64,000 nucleotides of DNA from NCBI GenBank assembly GCA_963921795.1, contig OY997652.1, forward strand, positions 55,425,838-55,489,837, read 5' to 3'. Origin of the DNA: Nannobrachium achirus (taxonomy: Eukaryota > Chordata > Actinopteri > Myctophiformes > Myctophidae). The notes under the pieces are model-generated. The model was not told the DNA's origin and searched no databases. It saw only the letters and a list, made by a program, of their open reading frames with translations. Below are positions 39,058 through 52,040 of the stretch, in pieces (position 1 is the first letter of the stretch; every line of letters begins with the position of its first letter). The position numbers were made by a program, and so were the translations under genes.

Positions 39058-39420
39058 GGCAGTGGTGGAAAAAAGTACTCACATGTTTTATTTAAGTATA
39101 AAGTATCAATAACTGCAATGCAGAAATACACTGTATAGGCTGAGTAAAGGTCTGGAATACATCATTTAAAGGTATTGGTATCACAATTTACCTAAAGTAA
39201 CAAAAGTAGAAAGTACTTAAACAGAATGTCCCGTTTCACAAGTTTTCAAATGTATAAAATGTATAAAATGTATAAAGTATTCGGAAAATAATTATTTCAT
39301 ATTTTAGCTATTGAAAAATAGCAGATATACAAGCTCGTGAGCTTGTGCTGTGAGCTTGTATATCTGCTATTTTTTTTTAAAGTCGTGAAAATGTGTGCAA
39401 ATTCTTTTTTGAATACATTG
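39058..39420. mobile_element. Family D fragment followed by family A fragment
   Basis: CAGTGGTGGAAAAAAGTACT at 39061, then a family A hairpin at about 39312-39373 with a partly duplicated right arm. Confidence 0.45.
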
Positions 39421-39479
39421 TTCAATATTGAAAATGGGTGGTCTTCCCCTTAAGCACAGTAAATGAGTACTTAACACCA

Positions 39480-39880
39480 CGGTTGGCGGGTGTTCTCAAC
39501 AGGATGAGACAGAAACACACACGCGCGCACACACGCACGCGCGCGCGCGCACACACACAGACACAGCATCAGCAATAGATGCATAGATCAGTTAGATAGA
39601 TAAGACTTGCCGCCCTGAGGTGGCAGCAGGATGTGCTTACACATCCTTAATGGGGTTAGGGTCCAAAACTGGTGCTTTTTAAAAGTACATTCGTTTAAAG
39701 AAAACATTTAAAATAGTGAAATAGTGAAGCCGATCTACAAAGCCTGTGAGCTTGTTCATCGACTATTTTCACTAGTTTTGTGCAACACTCTTATGTGATG
39801 AAGTAGGGCATTTTTTTTTTTACAAAAAAAACAAAAAGTAGAAATGTGGAGATATGAGGTTTGGTACATGCAGATATTTA
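39480..39880. repeat. Imperfect (CA)n and decayed family B copy
   Basis: CA/CGCG tract at 39517-39560 and a degraded hairpin at about 39715-39772. Same order as 50270-50735 and 59760-60165, which flank receptor copies 3 and 4. Confidence 0.5.
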
Positions 39881-39959
39881 AAATAAGAATATATTTAATA
39901 TGTGCAGCACTAACCAAACCATGGTTAGTGCTGTTTGCCTATAAACAAACAGGATATTG

Positions 39960-41340
39960 TTATAGGTCTAAGGTTTTCAGAGAACTTTTATGTCACCTAA
40001 ATAAACCTGTTTGCATTTAACCATTTTCTGTAAACTTTTAAAGTCACCTTAACTGTTTTAATGTAGCTTTTCTGTAACCCCAAAACCTAAAATGTCAATT
40101 GAGTTCAATGGCACTTTGCTGTCCCTTTTCTGATTGGACAATTTAATGTCCAATCAGACAGGATTGATCATGCATCACTTGACTAGCGGTTTAAGTAATT
40201 GTATTGGGGGCATGCCATGCATACAAGTAGCTAATTATGTATTTTTAGACACAATAAGCCATAAGCCATCAATTTCTTTGTTACTATTTACTGTAGGCCT
40301 ACTTGGTTATCTCCCATTAACTCACAACATCCCAATCCTACAAAAGGCTATGTCTGCGGCCAGCGTTTACAGCCAGATTACGTAAGTAATGCGTTCACTC
40401 CCAGACTACACAATATACTATCCTACAATATACTATCCTATAATATCCTTACCATCCTCATCATGGTGTGGTATTCTTCAGGAGATGATATTAGGGACCA
40501 GGAATATCACCCAGGAATATCAGAATATGAGTCAGAGTTCACAGATAAAGAGCTTCTTGCCAGACATTTGCAGCAGTACCAACAGCCCAACAGCAGACAG
40601 ACAGCCTCAGACATATCTAAAGATGCGTCTCAGTCAAACAAGACATATCTCACAGCATGACAAAAAATGGGTTCACAAGGTCCTATTTGCAATGGCAGAG
40701 GAAAATTGAGAATTTAAAGAGGTGGTGCCATACTGCCCTACAAAGGCAGAGTACACGTTTTGGGACACACCGACTTATTTGTGTTGCCCAACGGTCAAAT
40801 TAGCCTTCATGATATTGGGGGATGAACAATTACCTCAAGAACAGATATACAATCAGTGTAATATCACTTTTATATCTTTATCTCGGCTGATAAGCTGTAA
40901 CACTTTTAAACCCATTTTTTTGTGAAATTCGAAAACGTAGTTACTGCACTCTGCCTTTGTAGGGCAGCATAGTTTTGTTCTTTTTCTGGTTTTCATGTGT
41001 CTAGGAGGTTGACAGTATTTCATTAGAACCCCTGGCGTGGTTTGCAATTTTGTATTCCCTTTGTATTTTGGATTTCTTCCTGGAGGCTGACACCTTGTGG
41101 GTCAAAAGTGCCGATCCAAAAACACAGATTAAATGTCATCATATAATCATCCCCTCCCCTTTTACCATTCTCCCACCACTGTGGGTGTGGCTAACTGCAG
41201 CAGGGTCACCACCCATCTGACAACCAGGCATAATTAATAAACTGGTGGGTGTTGCCACATAAAAACAAATTTTAACTGGAAATGCAGTGTGAACAGTCGG
41301 GCAAAAACATTTGATTTGAGAAATAAATCAGATTTAGGCT
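39960..41340. repeat. Receptor copy 1 3'-flank duplication block
   Basis: Shared in inverse orientation with 53400-55075 downstream of copy 3, including a GGTATTCTTCAGGAGATGAT segment, the CATGTGTCTAGGAGG repeat and a TTCTGTAAACTTT block that also occurs at about 50000-50100 and 59460-59580. The short ORFs here are not conserved convincingly. Confidence 0.7.
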
Positions 41341-41367
41341 GGATTTGACTGCAGTCTAAACAGGGCC

Positions 41368-42759
41368 TTAAAGTCCTTCTCCATCCCGCAACCTGTACGA
41401 ATGCGTGCATAGCACACGCGCAGCCGCTTTGCGCATCAGGCCGGACAGCAGGAAGTACATGACGGGATCCAGACAGCTGTTGAGGACAGAGATCAACACC
41501 ATCACCTGCTTCGTCGTGTGCATCAAGCGCTGGTCCTCGCAGGATGGTGATTTGTGGAGCTGGTGGTGGATGTAGAAAGGGCGGAACGTGTGGTACGGCA
41601 CAAAGCACAGGGTGAACAGCAAAAGGACGAGGAAAGACTTCCTGGCCGTGCGCCCGTGGCGGGTGGTGGCGATCTTCCCGTATGAGACCACCTGGGCGAC
41701 GAAAACCACCCAGAACAGCACCTCCTGAACCACGCAGATGTATGCCATGGACCTCAACGCATCATTCCAACGCCTGTGATGGAAGCACTTGGCCTCTTCT
41801 GTTGGCTTTGTTTTGGCCACTGCGTACGCCATCAGGCCCAACGACACCGCCCACACCAGTCCGCAGACCACCCAGGCCCACGGCACGCCGCACGGACTCC
41901 TCAGCGAGTGCCGCCGCACTCCACCGGCACGGCGCCTCAGCCAGGCATAGCGGTCCAGGCTGATGAGGCCCAGCATGGCCACACTGACGTACATGTTCAT
42001 GTAGAACACGCCTCCCACCAGGATGCACGCCTTGGCGCCAAGCTCCCATCGGTTCCCGTTGGCGTAGTAGTGCACCCGGAAGGGCAGGCAGGCCAGCAGC
42101 AGCAGGTCGGCCACGGCGGAGTTCGTGAGGAACACGTGCAGAGAGTCCCACCGGCGCCGGAGGAAGAGGAACACCCACAGGGCCGGGACGTTCCCCGCCA
42201 GGCCCAAGAGGAACAGCACGGAGTAGAGGACCGCTAGGGGCAAACGCAGATCCTCGTCGTCGAACATACACTTCGTTTGGTTGGCGTCGGGGGTGAGGGT
42301 GTTCTGTGAGGGCAGGAGAGTGGAGGAGAGCGGGGAGAGGAAGGTTGGCACGGTGGAGAGATTGGATAGGATGGTGTATATAGAGGAGGATGGAGCGAGG
42401 ATGGATGACATGAAAGGTGGAGGCACGGTTGACATAGTTGATGATGGAGGGAGAATGGATGACATGGAGGTGGATGGAGAGAGGATGAATGTCATCGTAG
42501 ATGGAGGGAGGATGGATGACATGAAAGGTGGAGGCACGGTTGACATGGAGGAGGATGGAGAGAGGATGGATGACATCGTAGGTGGAGAGAGGATGGTTGC
42601 AATGGTGGAGGATGGAGGGAGGATGGATGACATGGAAGGTGGAGGCACGGATGACATGGTGGATGGTGTAGAGAAGATGGACGGCACGGTCGAGGGCGGA
42701 GGGATGGACAGACGGGTGGAGGAGTTGGAGGGAGTGAGAAAGGTGGACAGAGTGCTCAT
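41368..42759 (-). CDS. gpr34l: GPR34-like class A GPCR, copy 1 (intact)
   Basis: Single coding exon, 463 aa. Residues 1-165 are a Ser/Pro/Thr/Met stalk of repeated MSSILPPSS/STVPPPF-type units with sequons at N12 and N160. TM1 about 174-199 (GN at 189-190). TM2 about 208-228 (LTNSAVADLL). TM3 about 244-267 with C245 and LDRY at 268-271. TM4 about 292-314. ECL2 has C325 (CFHHR). TM5 about 338-362. TM6 has FTLCFVPYH (382-390). TM7 has NSCLDPVMYFLLS (427-439). The FYMNMYVS, CFHxR, CFVPYHTFR and NSCLDPVMYFL motifs match GPR34, a lysophosphatidylserine-responsive, P2Y12-related receptor. GPR34 is also intronless in its coding region. A splice acceptor (CCCTCAG) lies 33 nt upstream of the ATG, implying a 5' UTR intron. 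The ATG is chosen because all four paralogs share it and its context. It is transcribed away from copy 2. Confidence 0.88.
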   Translation of the reverse strand: MSTLSTFLTPSNSSTRLSIPPPSTVPSIFSTPSTMSSVPPPSMSSILPPSSTIATILSPPTMSSILSPSSSMSTVPPPFMSSILPPSTMTFILSPSTSMSSILPPSSTMSTVPPPFMSSILAPSSSIYTILSNLSTVPTFLSPLSSTLLPSQNTLTPDANQTKCMFDDEDLRLPLAVLYSVLFLLGLAGNVPALWVFLFLRRRWDSLHVFLTNSAVADLLLLACLPFRVHYYANGNRWELGAKACILVGGVFYMNMYVSVAMLGLISLDRYAWLRRRAGGVRRHSLRSPCGVPWAWVVCGLVWAVSLGLMAYAVAKTKPTEEAKCFHHRRWNDALRSMAYICVVQEVLFWVVFVAQVVSYGKIATTRHGRTARKSFLVLLLFTLCFVPYHTFRPFYIHHQLHKSPSCEDQRLMHTTKQVMVLISVLNSCLDPVMYFLLSGLMRKAAARVLCTHSYRLRDGEGL

Positions 42760-42795
42760 GGTGTCTTCAGAGAGATGACGAGATCTTCTGTTCTG
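42760..42795 (-). promoter_or_regulatory. Splice acceptor and 5' UTR segment, receptor copy 1
   Basis: TCTTTCTCCCTCAG then AACAGAAGATCTCGTCATCT leads to the ATG; identical in layout in copies 2 and 3. Confidence 0.7.
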
Positions 42796-43195
42796 AGGGA
42801 GAAAGACGATTCAGATGTGTGGTGGCCTAGAGTTGTAATAAGAACTAAATTACAAAATGTCACACTCAGTAACTACAGTAACTAAACGATTGTGATGTGA
42901 AATGTTGTGTCACTGGTGAGAGAAATGTCACATTTATGTTTTCGGTCTCCAACTGAACTCCCTGACTGAACACTGTGTGTAAGTGGTCAGAAGTTTGGAT
43001 CAGAATCATATCCATCCGTCTTAAACGGTGAGACCAAATTATTATCATCATCATCAGGGGTCATCAATATGTCTGTACACAGACAACATGTGGCTAATTT
43101 TAGATTTTCTGTTTTACACACCACTATGCTGTTCCTATTGTGATCACAAGACCCGATAACTGAATGTCAGTCTTCAGGTTTTCTCCAGAATATGT
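42796..43195. other. 5' flank of receptor copy 1
   Basis: Homologous to the 5' flanks of copies 2-4 (AAACATAAATGTGACATTTC block, ACCACTTACACACAGTGTTC block). Confidence 0.6.
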
Positions 43196-43196
43196 A

Positions 43197-44060
43197 CTAG
43201 TAAGACGCCTCAGGGCGACATGCGACCTCATCGCGCTAATTCTTGGCTATATGGCCATCTGGCCAGTGATCTATATCGTACAAGTTTACCCAATGGAGAC
43301 CTCTGCATGATAGTCAACAATGTTATGTCAAAACATGCCCATATATTTATTATTGCTTATTTTACAGCACTTTGTAACAGTCGTTTTGAAAAGCGCTTTA
43401 CAAATAAACTTACCTTACCTTATATGGGCATTACCAAAAATGGGCATTCTCAGATATGTCCTTAATATGGATGACATTGGGACAGGGATCTCCATATATG
43501 GGCATACAACATATGTTAGTAAAGCCAAGCAGGGCCATGGCGAGTTAGGGCCTGGGTTGGATGCCTGGGGATCTCCAGATATGGTCATAAGGGCATAACA
43601 GGGCATCATCTGGGAATGCCCATACTGTATATGGACAATTGGACATTTTATTTATTTTATCCTTTATTAATATATATATCCATATACATATATATGGACT
43701 TAATATTAACGTTTTCAGGGAAGGTAGGGTGTAAATAAGAGTAAAGCAGGCTCTTGGGCCAATTAGGGCCTGGGATTTATGACATCAGACATCTCCAAAT
43801 ATGGGCATAAAAGGGATTTTGTTTCTGGGAATGCCCAATATATGGACTTTTTAATAATATGTATCCATATACATACATACAATTATGTTATGCCCATACA
43901 TGGAGATCTCTATCTGAACCAGCCACACAGATGTGGGCCATGTCTTGGCCATCTGGCCAGTGTATATCAATGACATCAGGGATCTTCATATATGGGCATA
44001 AAAGGGATTCTGGGGATATTACCCATATATGGAATTTTACATAGGTGATGTCACCTGTGA
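43197..44060. mobile_element. CCATATATGG-bearing repeat between copies 1 and 2
   Basis: ACTAGTAAGACGCCTCAGGG start. Perfect CCATATATGG at 43492 and 44023 and many TATGGGCATAA motifs. Present only on the copy 1 side of the divergent spacer. Confidence 0.55.
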
Positions 44061-44579
44061 TATCACCTGTGAAGTCACAGTGACAAGGGAACCAACCCAT
44101 AGACTGTACAAATGTGTACTGACACAGACAGACAGACGAAGACAAGCTGCGCCATTTTAGGTGGTAAACTGTGACCTCTGGTCGCAATGACACTGATTTA
44201 CTATGGCACAGCACTATATGGCACATTATGAGTCCACCAGTACTAGTGGACTCATAATGGACTCAGATGTTTTATGTAAGGACCACCTTAACTCTGAGAG
44301 TGTAGAAATGGACCCGTAGGGTCCATTTGGTTCCACATCTATAGTTAGTTACAGACCTGTTATGGTTATTCAGGGATTTCTCTTTATGCGTTTCTGGTAA
44401 TATTATTGTCTACTCATTTTGTAATTAATTTTGACAAAAATGTCCACCACAAGCCAACATGGTGATGTGCCCTGATTATCAGCATTAACAGGAAGCATTC
44501 TTATAGTGTTTCAGTCATAAATTCAGCCTTTGAAAGGTTAATGTTATTGACCAGACAAAGGATATTACAGTAGTATAGC

Positions 44580-45640
<1,061 letters not shown>

Positions 45641-45980
45641 CATGTGTCTGGTCAATATTATTTGACGTAAAAATGAAACACTATAAGAATGCTTCCTGTT
45701 AATACTGATAATCATGTTGGCTTGTGTTAGACATTTTAGTCAAAATTATTATTTTTTTGCCACGGCCATACAAAATGAATGGACAATAATGTTACCAGAA
45801 ACACATAAAGAGATGGCCCTGAATAACCATAGCAGGTCTGGAACTATCTAGCTTACATGTGGAACCAAATGGAACAGTCCATTTGTACACATGTAGAGAA
45901 AGGTATCTGCAATAAAGCAGACAGCCCGCAACACTCCAAGTTAGATGAAGGCTTTTAGGTGCACGGCTCACAAAAGCATA

Positions 45981-46169
45981 ATGAGAAAGAAGTAGTCGCC
46001 AGCACTCAAGGAATATCCTTTTTACATGATTTTATTTACCTCAATGGACAGTGTACGGACGCGTTTCGGCCCTTCGGCCTTCCTCAGCGTTGCATCATCA
46101 AAGCATTGAGGTAAATAAAATCTTGTAAAAAGGATATTCCTTGAGTGCTGGCGACTACTTCTTTCTCAT
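45981..46169. repeat. Inverted repeat, 66-bp arms
   Basis: ATGAGAAAGAAGTAGTCGCC and its inverse, enclosing an ACGCGTTTCGGCCCTTCGGC loop. Found only in the copy 2 flank. Confidence 0.8.
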
Positions 46170-46667
46170 TTGTACACATGTACAGTGCATTTTCAGAGAC
46201 AGTTATGGTGGCAAACTAAACGTTTGAAAACCACTTATACCAGTGGACTCATAATGTGTAATGGTGTCTTATCGGGTCTTATGATCACAATCAGAACATC
46301 ATAATGATGTGTAAAACAGAAAATCTAAAATTGCCACAGACACATTTTGTCGGTGTACAGACATAGCCTGTTGATGACCCCTGATGAGTCCCACGGTTTA
46401 AGACGGATGGATATTATTCTGGTCCCAACCTCTGACCACTTACACACAGTGTTCAGTCAGGGAGGTGTTCAGTCAGTCAGGGAGTTCAGTTGGAGACCGA
46501 AAACATAAATGTGACATTTCAGCCACTCCACAAACATGTCACATCACAATCTTTTAGTTCTTTATATTGACCTACTGTATGTGACATTTTGTCATTATGT
46601 CATTTAGTTCTTATTACAACACTAAGACTAATACCACACTAACATCTGAATCGTCTTTCTCCCTCAG

Positions 46668-46700
46668 AACAGAAGATCTCATCATCTCTCTGAAGACACC
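46668..46700 (+). promoter_or_regulatory. Splice acceptor and 5' UTR segment, receptor copy 2
   Basis: CCCTCAG ends at 46667; 33 nt to the ATG, as in copies 1 and 3. Confidence 0.7.
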
Positions 46701-48086
46701 ATGAGCACTCTGTCCAGCTTTCTCACTCCCTCCAACTCCTCCACCCGTCTGTCCGTCCCTCCGCCCTCGACCGTGCCGTCCATCTTCTCTACGCCATCCA
46801 CCATGTCATCCGTGCCTCCACCTTCCATGTCATCCATCCTCCCTCCATCCTCCACCATGGCAACCATCCTCTCTCCACCTACGATGTCAACCATCCTCCC
46901 TCCATCCACCTCCATGTCATCCATTCTCCCTCCATCATCAACCATGTCAACCGTGCCTCCACCTTTCATGTCACCCATCCTTGCTCCAACCATCCTCTCT
47001 CCACCTTTCATGTCAACCATCCTCCCTCCATCTCCGATGTCATCCATCCTCTCTCCATCCTCCTCCATATCAAACATCCTCTCCAATCTCTCCAGCGTGC
47101 CGACCATCCTCTCGCCGCTCTCCTCCACTCTCCTGCCCTCACTGAACACCCTCACCCCCGACCCCAACCAGACGTGTTCGAGTTCAACCGATGACGAGGC
47201 TCTGGCCGTGCCTCTGACGGTCCTCTACTCCCTGCTGTTCCTCTTGGGCCTGGCGGGGAACGTCCCGGCCTTGTGGGTGTTCCTCTTCCTCCGGCGCCGG
47301 TGGGACTCCCTGCACGTGTTCCTCACGAACTCCGCCGTGGCCGACCTGCTGCTGCTGGCCTGCCTGCCCTTCCGGGTGTATTACTACGCCAACGGGAACC
47401 AATGGGAGCTGGGCGACGCGGCGTGCATCCTGGTAACCACCGTGTTCTACATGATCATGTATGTCAACATTGCCCTACTGGGCCTCATCAGCCTGGACCG
47501 CTATGCCTGGCTGAGGCGCCGCGGCGGCAGAGCGCGGCGGCACTCGCTGAGGAGTCCGTGCGGCGTGCCGTGGGCCTGGGTGGTCTGTGGCCTGCTGTGG
47601 GCGATGGCGCTGGGTCTGACGGCGTACACAGTGGCCAAAAGAACAGAAAAGGCCCCAACAGAAGAGGACAAGTGCTTCCATCACAGGCGTTGGGATGATG
47701 GCAGGTGCATAGCATACGTCAACATATTTCTGGAGGTGATGTTCTGGGTGGTTTTCATCGCCCAGGTGGTCTCCTACGGGAAGATCGCCACCAGCCGCCA
47801 CGGGCGCACGGCCAGGAAGTCCTTCTTCGTCCTCTTGCTGTTCACCCTGTGCTTTGTACCGTACCACGCCTTCTTCCCTGTCTACATCCACCACAAGCTC
47901 TTCGCAACATCCTGCCAGTACCAGCTCTTGATTCACAGGACCCAAACGGTGATGGTGTTGTTCTCCGCCTTCAACAGCTGCCTGGATCCCGTCATGTACT
48001 TCCTGCTGTCCGGCCTGATGCGCAAAGCGGCTGCGCGTGTGCTATGCACGCATTCGTACAGTTTGCGGGATGGAGAAGGACTTTAA
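46701..48086 (+). CDS. gpr34l: GPR34-like class A GPCR, copy 2 (intact)
   Basis: Single coding exon, 461 aa, same architecture as copy 1. The Ser/Pro-rich repeat stalk runs to about residue 165. It ends with an NQT sequon and CSSSTDDEAL in place of copy 1's KCMFDDEDL. All seven helices are present: LFLLGLAGNVPALWVF (TM1), LTNSAVADLLLLACLPF (TM2), YMIMYVNIALLGLISLDRY (TM3/DRY), CFHHRRWDD (ECL2), FTLCFVPYHAF (TM6), NSCLDPVMYFLLS (TM7), and a C-terminus CTHSYSLRDGEGL. The loop before ECL2 is longer than in copy 1 (KRTEKAPTEEDK). The GPR34 relationship rests on the same motifs. Ligand binding cannot be read from sequence. Confidence 0.88.
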   Translation: MSTLSSFLTPSNSSTRLSVPPPSTVPSIFSTPSTMSSVPPPSMSSILPPSSTMATILSPPTMSTILPPSTSMSSILPPSSTMSTVPPPFMSPILAPTILSPPFMSTILPPSPMSSILSPSSSISNILSNLSSVPTILSPLSSTLLPSLNTLTPDPNQTCSSSTDDEALAVPLTVLYSLLFLLGLAGNVPALWVFLFLRRRWDSLHVFLTNSAVADLLLLACLPFRVYYYANGNQWELGDAACILVTTVFYMIMYVNIALLGLISLDRYAWLRRRGGRARRHSLRSPCGVPWAWVVCGLLWAMALGLTAYTVAKRTEKAPTEEDKCFHHRRWDDGRCIAYVNIFLEVMFWVVFIAQVVSYGKIATSRHGRTARKSFFVLLLFTLCFVPYHAFFPVYIHHKLFATSCQYQLLIHRTQTVMVLFSAFNSCLDPVMYFLLSGLMRKAAARVLCTHSYSLRDGEGL

Positions 48087-48185
48087 GGCCCCATTTAGAC
48101 TGCAGTCAAATCCAGCCTAAATCAGATTGATTTTCTCAAATCAAATATTTTTGCCTGGCTGTTCACACTGCATTTCCAAGTGACG
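48087..48185. repeat. Short 3' flank shared by receptor copies 1, 2 and 3
   Basis: Contains CTGCAGTCAAATCCAGCC and TTCTCAAATCAAAT, as in copies 1 and 3; homology ends near 48185. Confidence 0.65.
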
Positions 48186-48189
48186 AGAT

Positions 48190-48365
48190 CGTACGGACAT
48201 TTAATGAGTAGACAATAAAGTTACCAGAAACACAAAGAGATAGCCATGAATAACCATAACAGGTCTGTAACTACTGTAACTAGTAGATGTGGAACCAATT
48301 GGAACCTACGGTTCCATCTGTACACAGTTATGGTGGTCCTTGCAAATAAAACAGGTTTTATCCTG
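48190..48365. repeat. Orphan receptor 5'-flank fragment
   Basis: AATGAGTAGACAATAAAGTT, AACACAAAGAGATAGCC and GTTATGGTGGTCCTTGCAAA match the upstream flanks of copies 1-4 (for example 51470-51620), but no receptor follows. Confidence 0.7.
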
Positions 48366-49080
48366 TTGTTTTAACAGGTTTCTAAAGTTTATTTTTTACC
48401 TAAATGTAACACAAACAAAAAAAAGTTAAAAACAGGTGCTTCTTTTTCTAGACACCATGAGCATATGTCTGTATGATTTATGTACTTATTTTGCAACAAC
48501 TAAGTAGTAAATGTAGGCTATATTCTGTAATAATAATCAAAAAATCTACAAAGTAACTAGTAACTAAATTTTTCAAATAGTTTCACTGGAGTAAAAAGTA
48601 TAATATTAGCCTCTGCGATGAATGGAGTAAAAGTAAAAGTACTAACAATTGGAAATACTCAAGTAAAGTAAAAGTACCTCGAAATTGTACTTGAGTACTG
48701 TGCTTGAGCCTTGAGTAAATGTACACCACTGCAAACTGGTTCGGTGCTGCCCAATTTTTGATTGGTTGAGATAGCTCTGCTGAACGACTGTTTCTAATGA
48801 ACTAATTAGAAAACCTGGTCTTGATTACTTCACTGTCGTCCCATGCATGCACTGCACTTCACATCTTTTGTTTTGTCTTTTGACAGCATTTAAAACGGCT
48901 TCATGTTTTTAATATTACTGTTACTTTTAAACCAAATACTTAGGCTAATATTTCATATTATCTTAATTTTCTTTGCAATGCTTTTACTTTCTTAGAACCC
49001 ATTTCTAAAGAAAATTCTGTTCATAAATGTCACATTTATTAAGTCTAAATGATGTAGTTTTGATACTGTTAATGGACAGA
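48366..49080. mobile_element. Family D remnant and unassigned sequence
   Basis: CAAGTAAAGTAAAAGTACCT and GTACACCACTGC mark a family D end at about 48540-48733. The rest is unassigned. Confidence 0.4.
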
Positions 49081-49349
49081 TATTTCAATAAAAGAGGCTC
49101 ACGTTGTTGTAACATGATTTATTACAGATTGAATAATAAACTACGTTTTGGCGATTAGACTCCATTAACATTAAACATATATCATTAGCTTTTAAATAAC
49201 ATTACACATATAAGACTAGCTTTCAGCTACATTTGTTGACTTTGTAGACATTTTTCAAATGATACCAATCATGGCCACAATTTGTCACCAAAGTACGACA
49301 CTATTTTCAGTCACAATAGGCAAATATTAATGTCACATTTTGTATACAG

Positions 49350-50440
<1,091 letters not shown>

Positions 50441-50489
50441 ACATAGATAAGACTTCCTGAGGTGGTAGCAGGATGTGCTTACACATCCT

Positions 50490-50890
50490 TAATGGCAGGT
50501 AGAAACCTGTTATGTTCAAAACTGGTGCTTTAAAAAATATATATATAGTTAAAACCCTAAACATTTTAAAATAGTGAAAATAGCCGATCTACAAAGCCTC
50601 GCATTGTGAGCTTGTAGATTTTTCACTAGTTTTGTGCGACGCGCTTATGTGATGAAAGGCGGTCATTTTACGAAAAAACGTAAAAAGTAGAAATGTGGAG
50701 ATAAGAGGTTTCTGCCCGACAACGATGATATTTAGTATGTGCAGATATTTAAGATACGGTTGCGTTTTTTGGGGGCGAAACCTGGCAACACTGGAGGACG
50801 GAGTAAAGGGAAGAGAGAAGAGAGAGAGCAGAACCTTTTGTAAGTTTATTTTAAATGTATTTATTTGTTTGTTGTTTGTAAACTGATTTA
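50490..50890. repeat. Decayed family B copy and 5'-flank block, copy 3
   Basis: Hairpin relic at 50577-50628; CCTGGCAACACTGGAGG block as in 45490 and 60200. Confidence 0.55.
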
Positions 50891-50905
50891 TTAATCTAAT
50901 GCAAG

Positions 50906-51312
50906 GGTGTTCAAACCCTAGGGGGTCCTCAGAGTTACTACAGGGGGTCCTCTAAATCTATGTGTGATAGAAACCTTTTTTCTCCTTTTTTATATTAACC
51001 ACTTGAACCCTAGCATCTGAGAACATTAGCCAAAAATAGCCGATCTACAAGCTCACAACGCCTCACAGGCTAATTTCGGCAAGAGGTTTGGTGTAGAGGG
51101 GAAGAGAGCAGACTAGAGTGAAAGTGCAAGTTTATTAAGTATTGACGGTTCAAGTGGTTAAATATCTGAAAACACACATTGACATGAATCCAAAATACAC
51201 TGATGATTGTGCTGTCAAAGGATGAAACTATATGGAATCTATGATAAGGTTGTGGGGATCTCTCGCTCAACTAAGGGGTCCTTGGCCTGAAAACATTGAA
51301 GACCCCTGACCT
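50906..51312. mobile_element. Family G hAT MITE upstream of receptor copy 3
   Basis: CAAGGGTGTTCAAACC to AACATTGAAGACCCCTG, flanked by ATCTAATG/ACCTAATG (7 of 8). The hairpin at about 51031-51078 has lost most of its right arm. Confidence 0.65.
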
Positions 51313-52040
51313 AATGAAATAATTATTATTCTAAATTTGTTCTGAATTTGATGCAAAACAAACTAAGAATGCTTCCTGTTAACTGATAATCAGGGGCCAT
51401 TGCCATTTTGTCTTGTGGTGGACATTTTTGTCAACATTCAATTTTTGCCACAGCCATAAAGAAGTGAGTAGACAATAATATTTCCAGAAACTCATAAAGA
51501 GATAGCCCTGAATAACCATAACAGGTCTGTAACCAACCTGCATGTTGTGGAACCAAATGGAACCTATACGGGGTCCATGTGTACACTCTCAGAGTTATGG
51601 TGGTCCTTGCAAATAAAACATTTGAGAACCACTAAGTACTCCTGCGCCATAGTGTCATAATAAATCAGTGTCTGTACATATCCTGAAGAAAACGTGAAGA
51701 CATTCAGTTATTGGATCTTTGTCTGTTTGATGACCCCTGATGATGATGATGATAATTTGGTCTCACGGTTAAGACGGATGGATATTAATCTGGTCCCAAC
51801 TTCTGACCACTTACACACGGTGTAGGGGAGGTGTTCAGTCAGGGAGGGAGTTCAGTTGGAGACGAAAACATAAATGCGACATTTCTCTCACCAGTGAAAA
51901 TAGCTCACATGTCACCCACTGTATGTGACATTTTGTCATCATGTCATTTAGTTCCTATTACAAATCTTGGCCACCACACTAACATCTGAATCGTCTTTCT
52001 CCCTCAGAACAGAAGATCTCGTCATCTCTCTGAAGACACC

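Noticed and set aside
40134..40709. Small open frames downstream of receptor copy 1
   Set aside because: The counterpart in the copy 3 flank (54378-54920, inverted) has indels that change the frames, so there is no sign of coding constraint.
41776..42271. Overlapping frames on both strands across the receptor bodies
   Set aside because: Shadows of the GC-rich receptor coding sequence; proline/arginine-rich with no family match.
46682..47167. Minus-strand open frame rich in MDDM/GGG opposite the receptor stalk (also 42281-42778, 52067-52516, 63246-63722)
   Set aside because: Antisense of the Ser/Pro/Met repeats in each receptor copy. Conservation follows the sense frame.
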